DNA from: Nereocystis luetkeana
Lineage: Eukaryota > Sar > Phaeophyceae > Laminariales > Laminariaceae
Assembly: GCA_031213475.1 (NCBI GenBank)
Contig: JARUPZ010000009.1
Span: 11,007,601-11,071,600, forward strand
DNA length: 64,000 nucleotides
Direction: 5' to 3'
Numbering within the stretch: position 1 is the stretch's first letter; every line of letters begins with the position of its first letter. Positions 24,201-37,400 of the stretch are shown one piece after another. The notes beneath the pieces are model-generated. The model had not been told where the DNA came from and did not search any database. It saw only the letters and a list, made by a program, of their open reading frames with translations. Both the position numbers and the translations under genes were made by a program.

Positions 24201-25920
24201 TCACTTCAACTTTTTTATCGAACGTATGACAGGTTGGTGTAACGATGAGTAATATGTTTAGTACCAGCAGGGATATCAACCGAGATAAGAAACCCTCTGG
24301 CGGACAGGATGTATTTAGTTGGCACTACCGTGGTGTCCATGTCGGTACGAAAACATCAGCCCGGTAGCATCGCACCGCGCTTCAACTTGATGCGCAAAGG
24401 GGGTTACTTTCGACTAGAAAAAATGCAACAGACGCGTTCAGCCTTTGTATTCCTCCTATCAAGATAAATTCCTCTTTTCAAATTTTCGAATGGGTGTTCT
24501 AGCGAGAAACAAGTCTGTGTGGTGATACAGTGGTGGCCATGGAAACTTTCCCGCGGTAGCCTGCGTGGTAGGCAGGCAAGGACCCGCTTGTAACCCGCAG
24601 TTAGAAAGACGCACCCATCGACTCTACATGTATGTAGGCGACGTGCTGCTACGCTACAAAGACAAGGCAGATGCGCGATACCAATGGGGAGGAGTGTGAG
24701 TTTCGGAATGTGTCAACCCCGATCGGGGGTTGATCTACTGTAGGCTAACCAAATGGTGACACTATATCAAGCGGCATTGCGATCGTGATATGGTGGGCGA
24801 AACGAAACAAGTACGCGCGCTACGACAGAGGTAGCACGTTTGACAAGTAGGCGTTATGAACGGCGGGGCTCCTTGACTAAAACTCGTCGAATTCGCATTC
24901 TTGTGCTGTAATAGTTATATCTGATTGTATGACCCATGCCATTGTTCATCGGGTTGGACTCACTGTTTCATCCAAAACCGAGTGATGGGTGGGGTAAAGA
25001 GCTTTTTATGTGAGCAGACTCACAATCACAATGATAAACGTTTACCGTGTCAGGAGTGAGCGCTTGAATTCGGGATGAGTCCGCCGCAAGCGCAAGAGGC
25101 TCGATAATCTCCCGCTTGGCTTGCCGTCGATTATTTACTCTCGTGGGGGCGTTGGTAAAGGTTCCCCCTACGTTTGGTTAGGATCCTGTGATCCCCCAAG
25201 GTACAACCCGAATTTCAACGGTTACAAACATGTGAACACGACTAATGCTACGCCCACGTCGGGTATATACGTACGCGTTGTCCCCAACTATGTACAGCAT
25301 AGCCTACACACTCAGCTGCCGCGATTTGAAGACACCTTAGTGGGCCAAAAGGTGTTTTCTCGAATCCGATTCCTCTATTGCAGAGTACCTCCGTGCTTAC
25401 CCTAGACCACATCATCGTTTGAGTGAGCAACGTTCGGAGTACCCTAGACCCAAGCAAACAAACATATATGACACTGTCACCTCCCTTTTCGTCGTGTTGC
25501 GATACTAGTGCTACCACGCCTTATAGGCTAGCCTTATGAGAAGTTAAGATGGGAAAATGTTGACTAATGACTTGATTTCAACGAGCTTTACTACGTTATG
25601 GGCAGATGAAAGCGGAGAGTCGGCTGAGTTATTAAGAGCTAACCAATGGGGCGCAGGGGCCTTATGGCACCGGTCGTACATTCGATCCCCAGGCAAAGGC
25701 TATCGTGGGTTTTGTAAACACCTTGCGCTTCCAATGTGAAGCCTCACGAAAGAGTGACTAAAGGCAACCCATTCTGTCCACAAACGGCCTCCAGTCACAC
25801 TGTAGTGACGTAACCTGCTGTTGTACGATCGTGTGCAGAACAAGCACGAAACAGATATGATCTTCGAAACACATAGTAAAGTGTGCCGACCATACAGGTT
25901 CTAAACTGCAACACAAGATG
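21290..25920. other. unassigned region, possible downstream part of the minus-strand gene
   Basis: No feature is certain. Two minus-strand open frames look somewhat protein-like and have splice-like edges. In 21781-22155 the frame follows a pyrimidine-rich AG near 22140. In 23692-24108 a segment of about 108 bp (AGCGGCGATAGCATTGTC... to ...CGTGTA) is bounded by TGTGTTACAG and GTAAGT. Either could be an exon downstream of the cysteine-rich array, but neither matches a family I know, and frames of this length occur by chance in a window this size. Confidence 0.2.
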
Positions 25921-25924
25921 CATA

Positions 25925-26025
25925 TTAACCCCTTTGGAACCGCAGTCCTGTTTGGGGACAAAACTACTTGAAATAAATCTGACTGGTTTGTCCCCAGAAC
26001 GGGACTGCGGTTCTAAAAGGGTTAC
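25925..26025. mobile_element. piggyBac-like MITE, copy 3
   Basis: Starts TTAACCCC, arms GGAACCGCAGTCC and GGGACTGCGGTTC, ends GGGTTA. Slightly diverged from copy 1, with one imperfect target site. Confidence 0.75.
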
Positions 26026-26029
26026 AGAC

Positions 26030-28326
26030 CTGGAGTCCAGTCTTGAATAATGTAGACCACGAGGCAAAAATCGAGCACCTGTCCAAAAGGAATTTATTAT
26101 CCTGTGGGGTCATTGAATACACCTAGTACCTGATACCAAATTGTGCGATTCTCCAACGGATCGGTTCGAATGTGGATGACCTAAAATTGTTTTGGCGGGT
26201 ATGCATTATCGACCGACGCAGGCACAAGCGCTTTGACAACACACCCAACCACCAGCCCTACGACTACGGGTTATTAGACGTGTCAGGCCTATTGTCATGT
26301 ATGTGGGGGTACTTCATTGAACGGTGTTCCAAGAAGAGGGGTCTGCGACACAAACAGACACGAAGCAAGAAACATCAGATCAGTCTTCGCGACGGTCTAC
26401 ACAACGCGAAACAAACCACGTACAGCATTCTGAAGAAACAGAAACTGTGATGAGTGTGTTTTCCAGCACCAGTCCAAAAGTGAAAAGTGAGCCTACTTAA
26501 AAAAAATGTTTGTATCATTGTGCCTAGGTGCGCGCCTACCAGACACACATACAAACTTGGTACACTGCGTACGCGAGAGGCCAGAGAAGTCTATGACTGT
26601 TAATAGTACACCAGGCATATGTTTGCTGCGAAAGTATCTTGGGCCGAACGTGGTCAAGTCACAACTCAATGCATGCTGTAATACCACGAGGTATTCAAAC
26701 GCACAGGTGGCACATTGCGGCTTCACGCTTGGTACTGACAGGGCTTCGCAGCTAGCTGTTTACTACTGATATTGGTTCCGTTTTACAGTGTTTATCAATA
26801 TCTAGACCTCGAACACCCTGGCGCTGGTCGTTAGGTTAACCGGGAGTTGAGCTTCGAGCGGGAAATCAACTAAACCAAATTGGCGATTACTGGAACACGG
26901 CCATTTCGTGATCACGGAAAAATACAAACTGCTGACCGCGAGTTGCAGTGCATGGAGTGTCACGGAACGGGCAAACCATTATGCGACCCGCAAGGCTGGA
27001 GGCTTACGCCGCTCGTAGACAACTAACTGCAAGCACGACCGTTGTTTTTGTCTTTGCGGTAGGGTGTCTAAAAGGGCTAAGCTTACAGGTGCCGTTAGAG
27101 TAGGCAATGAATGGTCTGTGCATGGAACCGCATGAAATAATAGGCGCATCGCGAAGTAGTGTGCACTTCATTGCCAAGTGAGGCGATGGGGGAAGCACCT
27201 ACGGTGTACAAGCATACGTCCCCCCAACGAGGAGGAATACAGTTTACGTGATATGATTATATTCTGATGGGGCAGCGCACAGACATCATTTCGTTTAGAC
27301 CTTTCAGGGCCCCTCTCTTCGTTTTCCCCTCACTCCGAACAAACACTGGAAGCACCCGTCGCGTAGTATGTATCGTCCGGCTAAACCTCAGCGACAAAAC
27401 CTTTGGTCCAGTGTTAGATATTTGCCTCTGTTTTTACATGAGGTATTTCTTCCACTCCTTAGTTATTGTGAGTTAATGTGAGAACAACAACAGCAACAAC
27501 CAGAGTATCAAACAACAATTGAATGGTATACTATACCGAAACACAATAATACCACTGTTTTGCACCTCGGTACAAGGATGACATTTGCCACATCGAAACG
27601 TTGGTTGTGCATCTGCACACGGCGACGTCACACGGTAGATAGAGGGAAACACGCGTGCATTTCTTCGCAATATCGACCTTTCATATACGATGTCCAACAC
27701 CTCTGCTTGACAATGTCTTGTGTCGATAGGGGCGTGGCGGGTATCACGACGACGCTGTACTTCGCGATATATACCATGTCAGTAACGGGTTTTGAATAAC
27801 CATTTGGATCGGGAACGGCTGTATATGTACACCAGCGGACAATGGGTTGTTCACAGTGTTTATACTTTCCCCTAAGGCGTACATAGTCCGAACAAGGCAA
27901 CGCCAAAGGTCAGGGCATGTTTGTTGTCGGGAGTTTACCCAAAACCTCACTCAACAGATCACCCTCATGGATATAGATGACTTGCATCTGCAGCTGGTAA
28001 GACCCGAGCTGTTGATCGACAGGCTTCCCATCCGCGAATGTAACTTTGGAGGCGGAATATAAAGCATTGTGAGATCCTCACCTTAGCAACTAACTCCATA
28101 ATTCTAGTAAATCACTAGTAAGTCACGCTAGACTTGAGTTTCAAATGAACTGCAAGAAAAACCCGATGAAGCATATAACTCATCAGTGGTACACATCCAA
28201 TCAATACTGCCGAGCACAGATACACTTGTATTCCACGGTATTTTTCATTTTTTTGGGTTAAGGGGTCCGGTTAGATATAAATTGTTGGGCGCAAGAGCGC
28301 GCCCTTTATCATAGTACGTGTCTCAC
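26030..28326. other. unassigned sequence
   Basis: No feature confirmed. A plus-strand frame at 26172-26450 is rich in Lys and Arg, and an overlapping frame is Ser/Thr/Glu-rich; neither has a recognised motif. The 3' end of the cysteine-rich array gene may lie here or further down. Confidence 0.3.
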
Positions 28327-28410
28327 CACAGGTATCGAAATCTCCAATACACGATCCGTTGTGGCAGCAGGTATCGTCAGGGCAGTAGTCGTCGTTCGCG
28401 CATCCCGTGT
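28327..28410 (-). CDS. six-cysteine module exon A (most 3')
   Basis: 84 bp, phase 1-1. The module reads C-x5-C-x4-CC-x4-C-x6-C-G with core CCHNGSCIGDFDTCG. It has two extra residues (Asp-Thr side of the acceptor) before the Gly-Cys start, and the shortest gap between Cys2 and the Cys pair. The donor is GTGAGA. The acceptor is less typical than in the other exons (GGCCAG), so the start is slightly less certain. Confidence 0.7.
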
Positions 28411-31400
28411 CTGGCCGTCATCAGGAGCGTGTGGGGAGACGACACACGATGCAGAGTATGACCGCACGACATGTTTAATTGTGCAGAGACATATCAGAGG
28501 TAAAGTGCGAGCATAAGTTGCCATTTACGCATCGGTTGGCGTTAGTTCTTGTCTGGGTATTGGGGGTATTTGTATGGCGTCATGACCATTGAAGCTCGGG
28601 GGACGCAATGCCAGGGGCAGGAAACACACATTTTGGTATGTCAAACTATACGTTCGGGGTCCAATGCGTACTTCTTGAGACTGAGGTGCACTGTATCGGT
28701 GGATCTACATACGTGCAGGAGTTCGAAATATTCGGCCCGTCTACCGTGCATCTTCCTACCACTGCCAACCACTAAAGTCAATTGCGTCGTTACGAAAGTT
28801 CCGTCTATGACCTTACGCGCTTTTACCCAACGTGGTACGGCAGTGGGTACGACGTAGGGTGCGTACCATACGGTCAACGTCATCCACGCAAACAATTGGT
28901 GTGGGTATGTCGATCAGGTCGAACCAAAAAGTTCCACATGTATGTGACGAGAAACATATATAGGAATCTCCTCTTTGGCAATCACCGACGCGTCGTTTGC
29001 TCAATCAAACTTTTCTTAAAATTGGCGCGATCCCCAAATATCCACGTGCAGCCACGGTAGGCCTTCCTAGAAGGACAGCGACCACGTAAACAATACGTAA
29101 ATCGGAGTACGTGCACTAGTACCCATCTAAAGTGATCTGGACATCAAAACTCAAACGACCGTCGAAAATATCCTTGAACGTTTACCGGCTACCTTTAGGC
29201 ACGACGCCCACTGCACGTTGCTCATACGAAGTCTTACACAGAAAACCGGGACGCCCTTGTTGTGCGGTGACCGCGTATGTTCCGCGGTGTCAAGACATTA
29301 CACGAGGCAGCAAAACTCATATATTTGGCGTCGCTAGCCCGTCCATTGGACACTAGTAGTGGTGTGCGAACTTACTCAACGTCCCCGCAATGATTATGTT
29401 CCGCTCCCATTGCCCCCAGCGGCAGATTTCGGCCACCGATGTAACAATATGTCAAACGTTTCAGTGTTCGAATTGCCAGAATTCGTGGAGGCGACAACTC
29501 TCGCCGTCTGTTCGGGACAAATGCCAAGCTGTTACCAACGCCGGAGCTACTCGGAAGCACTTCCTCACCGCAGTCGACGGGGTCATGACCACATGTGCCG
29601 TTCGGACAACAAATAGGATATGTACTATCGTTGCATTTCCGGTCCACCGGGCATCCTGTCGTGAGCGTAGAATAACAAAATGTCACTGTCAAATTGCAGC
29701 GGATGGGAAATTATATTCTATTTTCCCACGGGGTTTAAGAAGGAGCCGACAGTCGCACCTGACGAGACATCAACAATGTACACACATGTGGTCAAGACGA
29801 CTATATGCACAGGGACTAGAGTCTTTCACACTGCGACGGTGTGTGTTCGACGTTGTGGTGTCCTGACGTTCTTACGCAATATGTTTACCAAAGCGAGTCG
29901 GTAGTTACGGAATACACAGACATCAAGATCTTTCAGGAGGACGAATTCGTTAGGATCGAAAACGATGAAACAAAAGTCACAGTGAGATCTAATGAAATCC
30001 GTACACCCCAAACAAATGGCACATCGTTGAAATACGCGTACGTATATACCGGTTTTGTACGTACCGGGTACGTACGATATATGAGTTGAACAGAAACTTG
30101 AGGGAACCAGGGGTCCGCATACCAAACACAAATAAAAATATGGCCGGGAAAAAGACAAAAACCTAAAGCACGTACGGTAATACGCCAGGCACTCTGTGTA
30201 TGTTTGGTGTCGAACACTAAGAGAGGGGGGGAGGGTCGGCGTTTGCAGAGAAAGGAGGGGGGGTACTCGAGATCGTGTATGACCGACGTCGTATGACCAT
30301 GGACCGTCGCAACCCTTCCCTGCCAGGACGAAGAACGTGTGGTTTTGACCGACCAGGAAGATAGATTGCTTGCACCGAAAGCGAGGCACCGTGAGGTGTC
30401 GAGCGAGACGCATAGAGGGTGGTCCGTGTTCTCTGAACAAACAATTGTGAAGCGTAGTTTTTTGTTTTTAATTTTTTTGCCTTCTGACAATGTGCAGGGC
30501 GTTATTCACTCAAAATAAAAGCTGACATAATTCATCGAGTACCAGGTATCACTGACTGCATCGAACCAATTCTCCTTCCCTGCGTGTACTCACTTGAATA
30601 TGCACCCCCCCCATTGACCGAGGTATTTTTCCTACTATGTAGAGTAGTTTTTATACTTATGACAGCTTTAACGAGTAAAGTATATTTGCCGTGTGGCCAC
30701 TTTCACAGACAATTATTGTAGTACAACGTAACTGCCTCGTGGGTGCCTTACGAAAAACACTTCGAGGTGCCATCATTCGCCTTGTCCAGAAAAACTACAC
30801 CCCGCACACAGGGTATAATTGGGCCACCAGCTGTAAGCGACCACTGAACGAAACACACGTTAGTAGTGGTGTGGTTATCAAGCGACGCCACCCGATCCAT
30901 CTATATGAAATATCTAATGGTGGGGGGGGGGCAACCGAACAAGCATGGCCCATCAACAACTACACATGGCGTATAACACCAACCTCGTCCGAGTAGTGAA
31001 ATTGCCACCGAATGAGATCCCCACGCGTCAAACACGGTTGATGTTGACGCGTTCTATGATAGAGGTATGACATTTCCGCTAAAATGGTTTCTTCAGAACG
31101 GGGCACCTTATCCCAACGTCGTCGGAGTGCCACTCTTTTTTCGAAAGATGACGTTTATATGATTGGGCCATGGGCTCATTCATCGGGAAGCAACTGAATT
31201 TTTGCCGAAGTCAGTTGTTGGGTGAGGTATGGAACCCTTCAAGTGAGGGGCCTCAAACCGAATAATAGGGTGATCCTCTATCGTAGAACGCCTACGTTGA
31301 AGGAGTGTATATCGTCCTTTCCTCGACCTGTTCTAGATACGCTGCGAGCGTACCGTATCGTAGGAAATTCGTCCTTGGCATCGAATGAACAGACGTACTA

Positions 31401-34400
31401 CTGTGGATATGGTATTGGGTTCTTTCTGGGGCTTTAAACCCGACGAACTCACGTGTCCCTTAAACAATGCACTTCGATCAAACAGAAGACGAAGTGATAT
31501 ACTTGACCTATCGTAGGTGTTGTTCGAATTACGTTCCGAACATAAAAATGGCTACCTATCAAGGCTAGTTCCTGAGAGTCTTTTTTGGGACCTCATTCGT
31601 CAAACACATCCTGGAAAATGACCACATCCACCGAAACACTCATACTCGACACGTGCTACCGAAGGGGTAAAACAGCATGCCCATGAGGCTCGTCCCGCTC
31701 AGAGGGAGCTCCATATCTCCACGGGAGGGTTGTATCTTGATTGACGAAGGAAATACCTACCAAGGAGATAATACCTGCCCAAAACGACACAATACTCCAA
31801 AACACAACTCACCACACAGCTCGAGGTCATGAGCACACATTCCGTCGGGGCAGCAGATGGGATAGTCATTTGTCGTGCAGTGCTCGTCTTCCTTGCATCC
31901 TGTTCAAAACATATGACGAGAGCATGCAACAAACCCGTGGTGATCATGCCCATGAGGCTCGTCCCGCTCAGAGGGAGCTCCATATCTCGACGGATGGGTT
32001 GTATCTTGATTGACGAAGGAAATACCTACCAAGGAGTTAATACCTGCCCAAAACGACACAATACTCCAAGACACAACTCACCACACAGCTCGAGGTCATG
32101 AGCACACATTCCGTCGGGGCAGCAGATGGGATAGTCATTTGTCGTGCAGTGCTCGTCTTCCTTGCATCCTGTTCAAAACATAGGACGAGAGCATGCAACA
32201 AACCCGTGGTGATGCAGACACATTTGAGATCATCGATTTGTATACACGACACTGGGTATTGAAGAGCAGACGTTTGAAACTGTGAGTGCAGGCTCAAGTG
32301 CGAAGCGACATATCGACAAGGTATATATAGAGCGAGCTCGGTCAAACTACCGTTAGCACGTGTATGTAGCTCTCTCCAATGTTTCGTGCCTTCGATGTTT
32401 GCCCACGTCACGAGCGATGCCACGGTAAGAGCTGCACTATACTGTCTGAGCTGGTCGCATGACCGACTGACTATATCGTCGGAAAGGTTGCATTCGACGA
32501 CGGTTGTCAGCACGACCTGTGTGCTACGCTTGCGCATACACAAGCACGCTAGTTAAAAATTCATACGAGCCCGTATAAAGTAGTCGCTCGCTTCAGGAGC
32601 TCAACCAGTGAACTAAAAACTGAGAAACAACGTGCACACCCCCTGACTGGGGACTATTTCACTACGTCACTTATGAGTTCGTGTACTAACGGCATTATTT
32701 CCACGACATCACATTTCATCAACAGCGCGGGCCAGACGTGATTACAACACGTGTTTCGTTACGATCTTGTGGAAATAATAAACGTTAGAAGAAATTGTTT
32801 TCGTGGGGAACACTCCCGTCGTATCGCGCGCAACCCTCCGTCATCAGAATCAGAATCACGCCGGTTCATGCGTGTGGATCACAGCCAATGGCGCGTGTAG
32901 CGTACCCCCTGTCGTGAACTGAAGGCCACACGCAGTTTGTTATCGTTGTGGGCATACCAATACCCGGTCAAATACGAAATTGTGCGTTGTCAAACGATAA
33001 AACGTGTACAACGCAGTTCTTAGGTCATAGTCATCCAAATCATATTGTCGTCAGATTGCAGTACCTACACGCTTGGTTTTAAGTTTGATTTCCCGGCATC
33101 ATTTACAGATTCATATTCTCCAACGTATTTACACCAACGCTGGCTGCTGGTGACCCGGCCGTCAAGTACGGTCCAGCCAGAAAACGACTCCGTCACCGGT
33201 AACCCGTTGTGCAAGTGGAATCAGTTAGCCGCTCGCGGGAGAGACGTTCTGCACATGTCCTGACCCCCCATGAGCAACGAAAACATGATTTGTTTACTAT
33301 CTTAATCTGGGGACGTCCACAGCCTCCAATTTACGCATGCGGACCTTCTTCTCTGACAATAGCGTCTAGAGCTTACGCAAACGTAGGGGGGAAATAGCGA
33401 CGTGGCCTTGATGGAGTGTCTGGTTTTGGTTTTGCAGCGCTGATGACCAACTTCGGTCAATCTCGAAGTCGCAGTTGCCCGACTTTGAAGGTTGGACCAT
33501 AGGATATGTATGAGGACAAGCAACTACCGCAGAAAACGTACGTGAAGAACTAAGGTCTGCCACGAAACCGCACATATTGACAACGTCAGTCCAGCATTGC
33601 ACCATATACTTCACACTTGCAAAATCAGGTAAACGCCATGGAAAAATATTTCGGACAATCGCAGGTGTCTGTACTAGTTCATTGTCATCGGTTACGACTT
33701 CAGAATCTACTAGCAGCACCGATGAGTGTCCACGCCACCCTTTACCACATAGATCGACGTTATCGGTGCACGTTCCGTCGGGGCAGCAATACGGGTAGTC
33801 TGGATCCAGGCAAGGCCGGCCGTTCGCGCATCCTGTCGTAGACAGTAAATGTTTGTGTGCGAGGAACGTCGGCCGACGATCAACCACACAACATATGTTC
33901 GGCGGAGCCACGGTTAATCACGCCGATCGATATGCAAAAATGCGGTGTGAATCTACCTGTACAGCATACACGCCTGAGTTCGTGATTGGGCGTTTCTTAA
34001 CAACTGTTTGACCGAGATCGATGGACAAGCCTGCAGGGTGAATCTACCTTTGCAGCATACACGCCTTAAGTCGTGATTGGCGTCTCTTAACAACTGTTTG
34101 TCAGAGATGAGTTTGACAAGCGGTCCTTCCTGTGGGTATAGAGCATGCTTCGAATATTCCACGACGGGTCGCATGAAAGAAAACATTGCCAACTTCGAGT
34201 GGTTGCTGATTGTATGTAACTTCACAGTTCGTACAATGATCCGGGGGTCCTCCGGTTAAGGCCATTCAGCTGCCACATCTTAAGCGCTTGGCTTCCGAAC
34301 CAACGTGCTACTGCTTGCATTTAGTTTGTTGTTGAATCCGTCTTGTAAACCTAAACCGTTCGGGTTGTTGGGTTTCTGCGTCTCCCACTATGGTAGACGG

Positions 34401-37400
34401 GTATGCCGGGCAACGACTACCGAAGGCAACACTAAAGTACTGTTCGGGGTTCGTAATTTGTTTGCGTTATACATTGGCTTCTCTCTCTTGGATTGACTAT
34501 CAACCCTCGTGGTTTCCAGTCGAAACGCTACGTCGACGCTGAGTTGGTCAAACGCGTATTGTGCAGGAACGCAATTTTGATTGCAGCTCCCACTGTAGCC
34601 AGACAGCACACAAATATTGGCTTGTAACGTTCACCGATGACAGTGCGCTTTCTACACCACCTACACCAACCAGATGGGTCACCCTCCGTCACAATCCCGG
34701 CGAGCAAAACAACACAGACCCCTAGTGTACCCTGTGGAGATGGTTTTAACGTCATCCGCATCTTCTAACGTCGTTGTTGGGATATTTTCGACAATTACTC
34801 CTGTCGCCTGTGCTGAGCAATTGTCCGTCCTCCACCATACGCACACGCAACACATTTCACCACAGAGGACGATGTCATGGGTACATGCCCTACTCGGGCA
34901 GCAAAACGGTAAGTGAGAATCCGTGCAGTCCTGGTCTGCGTCGCATACTGCAGCAGACGGTCGGCCGGACAAAAACAAAAGACGAATGCCGACCCATAAC
35001 CAAATAAGTCAACTTGAACTCGTGACATAGGAAATAACAACATGCTCCGTGCGCACAGCAGAGTTCGACATAGATAGGTCATCAACTAGTTCTTCTGCAC
35101 TCGTTGGATTCGACGCTGACGATAGGTGGACGTTAACCCGATCGAAACAAGTACATGCCCCGGAATGAACTTTGCAGTCAGTGCCCATGATACGGAAATC
35201 AAGTAGCCCCATCGACCCGTCCAAAGGCTATAATAGGATTTTCGTCTGTCTGTACATCACGTTCAGAATTCGAGATACGGTACGGTATCTACGGCACCTA
35301 TTTATACCGTCAACGGATAGCCGGCGTCGTTGACCGTACTCTGGTAGAATTTGGGATTTAAGGACAGGGGCATACGGGCTGACGAGGCTGGCTAGACACC
35401 TGGTATGCGTAGGTACCCGATGAAGCAGCTTGCAGTCTTTTGTCGCTTGAAGCTTAGTCCATGCAAATTTATTTTGCCGTTCGCGATATCGGTTGATAGG
35501 TGTTCTGATTTTGTATATCCTCAAACAAAGAACCACACCAAGTTGGGAAGCTAGGTAACGAGATGTGCGTGTCGTCTAGGGCATGTGAAATACATCGATC
35601 GATGTCAACTCTGTAAACAAAGGCCTCATTTGTTCGCCGATCATCACGCAGGTGATCGGTTCCATAGGATGTGGACCATGCCCGCGTCACAGTCTGAGAA
35701 CCATTCTTTGTGCCAGTGTATGAACTGACCTATCGCTAACCTAACGATCTTCAGACGTTGACGGTATATACGTCGGAGAAACGACAATTTCTGAACACGT
35801 AGCGTCTGTGAGAATATACAAGCTTGGAGCGTACAAAACTCGGATTCGAGAGATTTCTCGGTATCTTCAAGATACGGGGGGGGAAATGAGAGCGGCGTGA
35901 AAATAGTCTGCCGTTTTCGAAATCCCGTGCTATCTCTAAACCCCCCACATCGGTATGGTTGGAGTAAAATATATACCACCAGGCCAGTCTCGAGTCACAG
36001 GACGACAGTGTGTATCTATATCGTGTGTCACGCCTAAATCGCAGAGATTGATTTTTATCCTGTCATCCAAGCGGTTTTCAGCAATTAGTTGACTAGAATC
36101 GTTTCTGCTGCTTCTGCCAAGTACACCGGAGCCACTTCTCACCACATAAGCTTAGCTCATCAACACAGATTCCGTTCGGGCAGCATACCGTTCCGTCAGG
36201 GCAATGGTTCAAGTCCCCGCATCCTGTGCACGACGTTGAATGCGAGCATGTTGTGAATGTCAGTCGATGCAATCAAGAGCACGCAAGATATGCACGGGGT
36301 AGGCGTTAAAACAAATCAGTACTCTTCTTTCTGAACGGCACACAACGGCCACGAGCTTCGGTTCACAAAGAAGTGCAATCTAAATTGTATGTCAATCGTC
36401 AAAAGGTAGAGTTTGTTCATAAGACTGACTACGTTAGTAGGTCCAGTTGCACTATCGGCTACCCGCCGTTTTGTTGCCTTGGTTTCGTTTCGTGTTTCAG
36501 TTTCGGCGAAAGCTCTATCATCAAACACGGCTTACAACCGGTCTCGCTAAAAGTGCCGAGCCACTAGTGCCACTGGCCTACGACCGTCAGTAAACAAACG
36601 AGTAGCAACCCCACCAATCTCACCAGACAAGTATCAGACAGTTTGAGCTTACACGAAAGACGCCGATCACAATGTAGTTTTCTCTAACTCAAAATTCAAC
36701 GTTCCTGCATCTAATCAATGCCACATGCAGAGGTTTGTGGAACTACAGAAAACTTGCAAACTTTTGAATAATATCGGCTTGGTTCTGAATAAAACGATAC
36801 CGGCATCGCATGGCGCCTGATTGTATACGTATCCGCGCGTGATTATATCTTCGACCGCCGTCGGTTGGTGCTCGAACCACGGTTGGAACCTAAACCACGC
36901 TTCCGTTAATAATGGCAATGCCGTTTGTGTAGAATTTTCTCTGGCCTCATGGGAGGGACGTTCTGCCAATAATCACCGACCAGGAGCAACAACACCAGAT
37001 AAACCATATCCACGTAACCCCTTAAGTGGTGGTTACGGTATGAATATGGATTGGTTTCTTCGGGTTCCATCACGTGCTCTGGAGCTGTCCACTCGGAAGG
37101 TGAGCAGAAGCAACATATAGTTCGACTTTCCTCATTTTACAAATTCTTTTAACGTACCGAACAAAGAATCTAACGCGTAAAGTACCAAACATATCAAGCG
37201 GAAACACCACTACAGTGTGCACGTTATTATGTGTATCCAGTGTCGATATTGCTGGCGTCGAGGAGTTACAGGATTCAAAGTCGAAACGCCTCACTGCGGC
37301 CAAACGATAATTTTTGTTCGTCAGAATTAAACGAGGAAGTATTTGTTACCGTCGACGTGAAGTACCGCAGAGTTGCTCCAAAACGAATAAAGGCGGTTAA

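Larger units (their letters stand above)
31676..32213. repeat. recent 269-bp tandem duplication of an exon with its flanking introns
   Basis: 31676-31944 and 31945-32213 are nearly identical; only a handful of differences are seen by eye, all in the intron parts. Each copy carries a full 87-bp exon with both splice sites, so the duplication added a functional module and left a 182-bp intron between the two exons. Confidence 0.93.

Noticed and set aside
29826-30440. 204-codon minus-strand open frame
   Set aside because: Runs across an interspersed repeat (copy Z) and has no conserved counterpart; this length is within chance for 64 kb in six frames.
33944-34126. VCCKG-containing frame in the 91-bp tandem repeat as a module exon
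   Set aside because: One of the two units lacks the Cys pair and there is no upstream cysteine spacing that fits.
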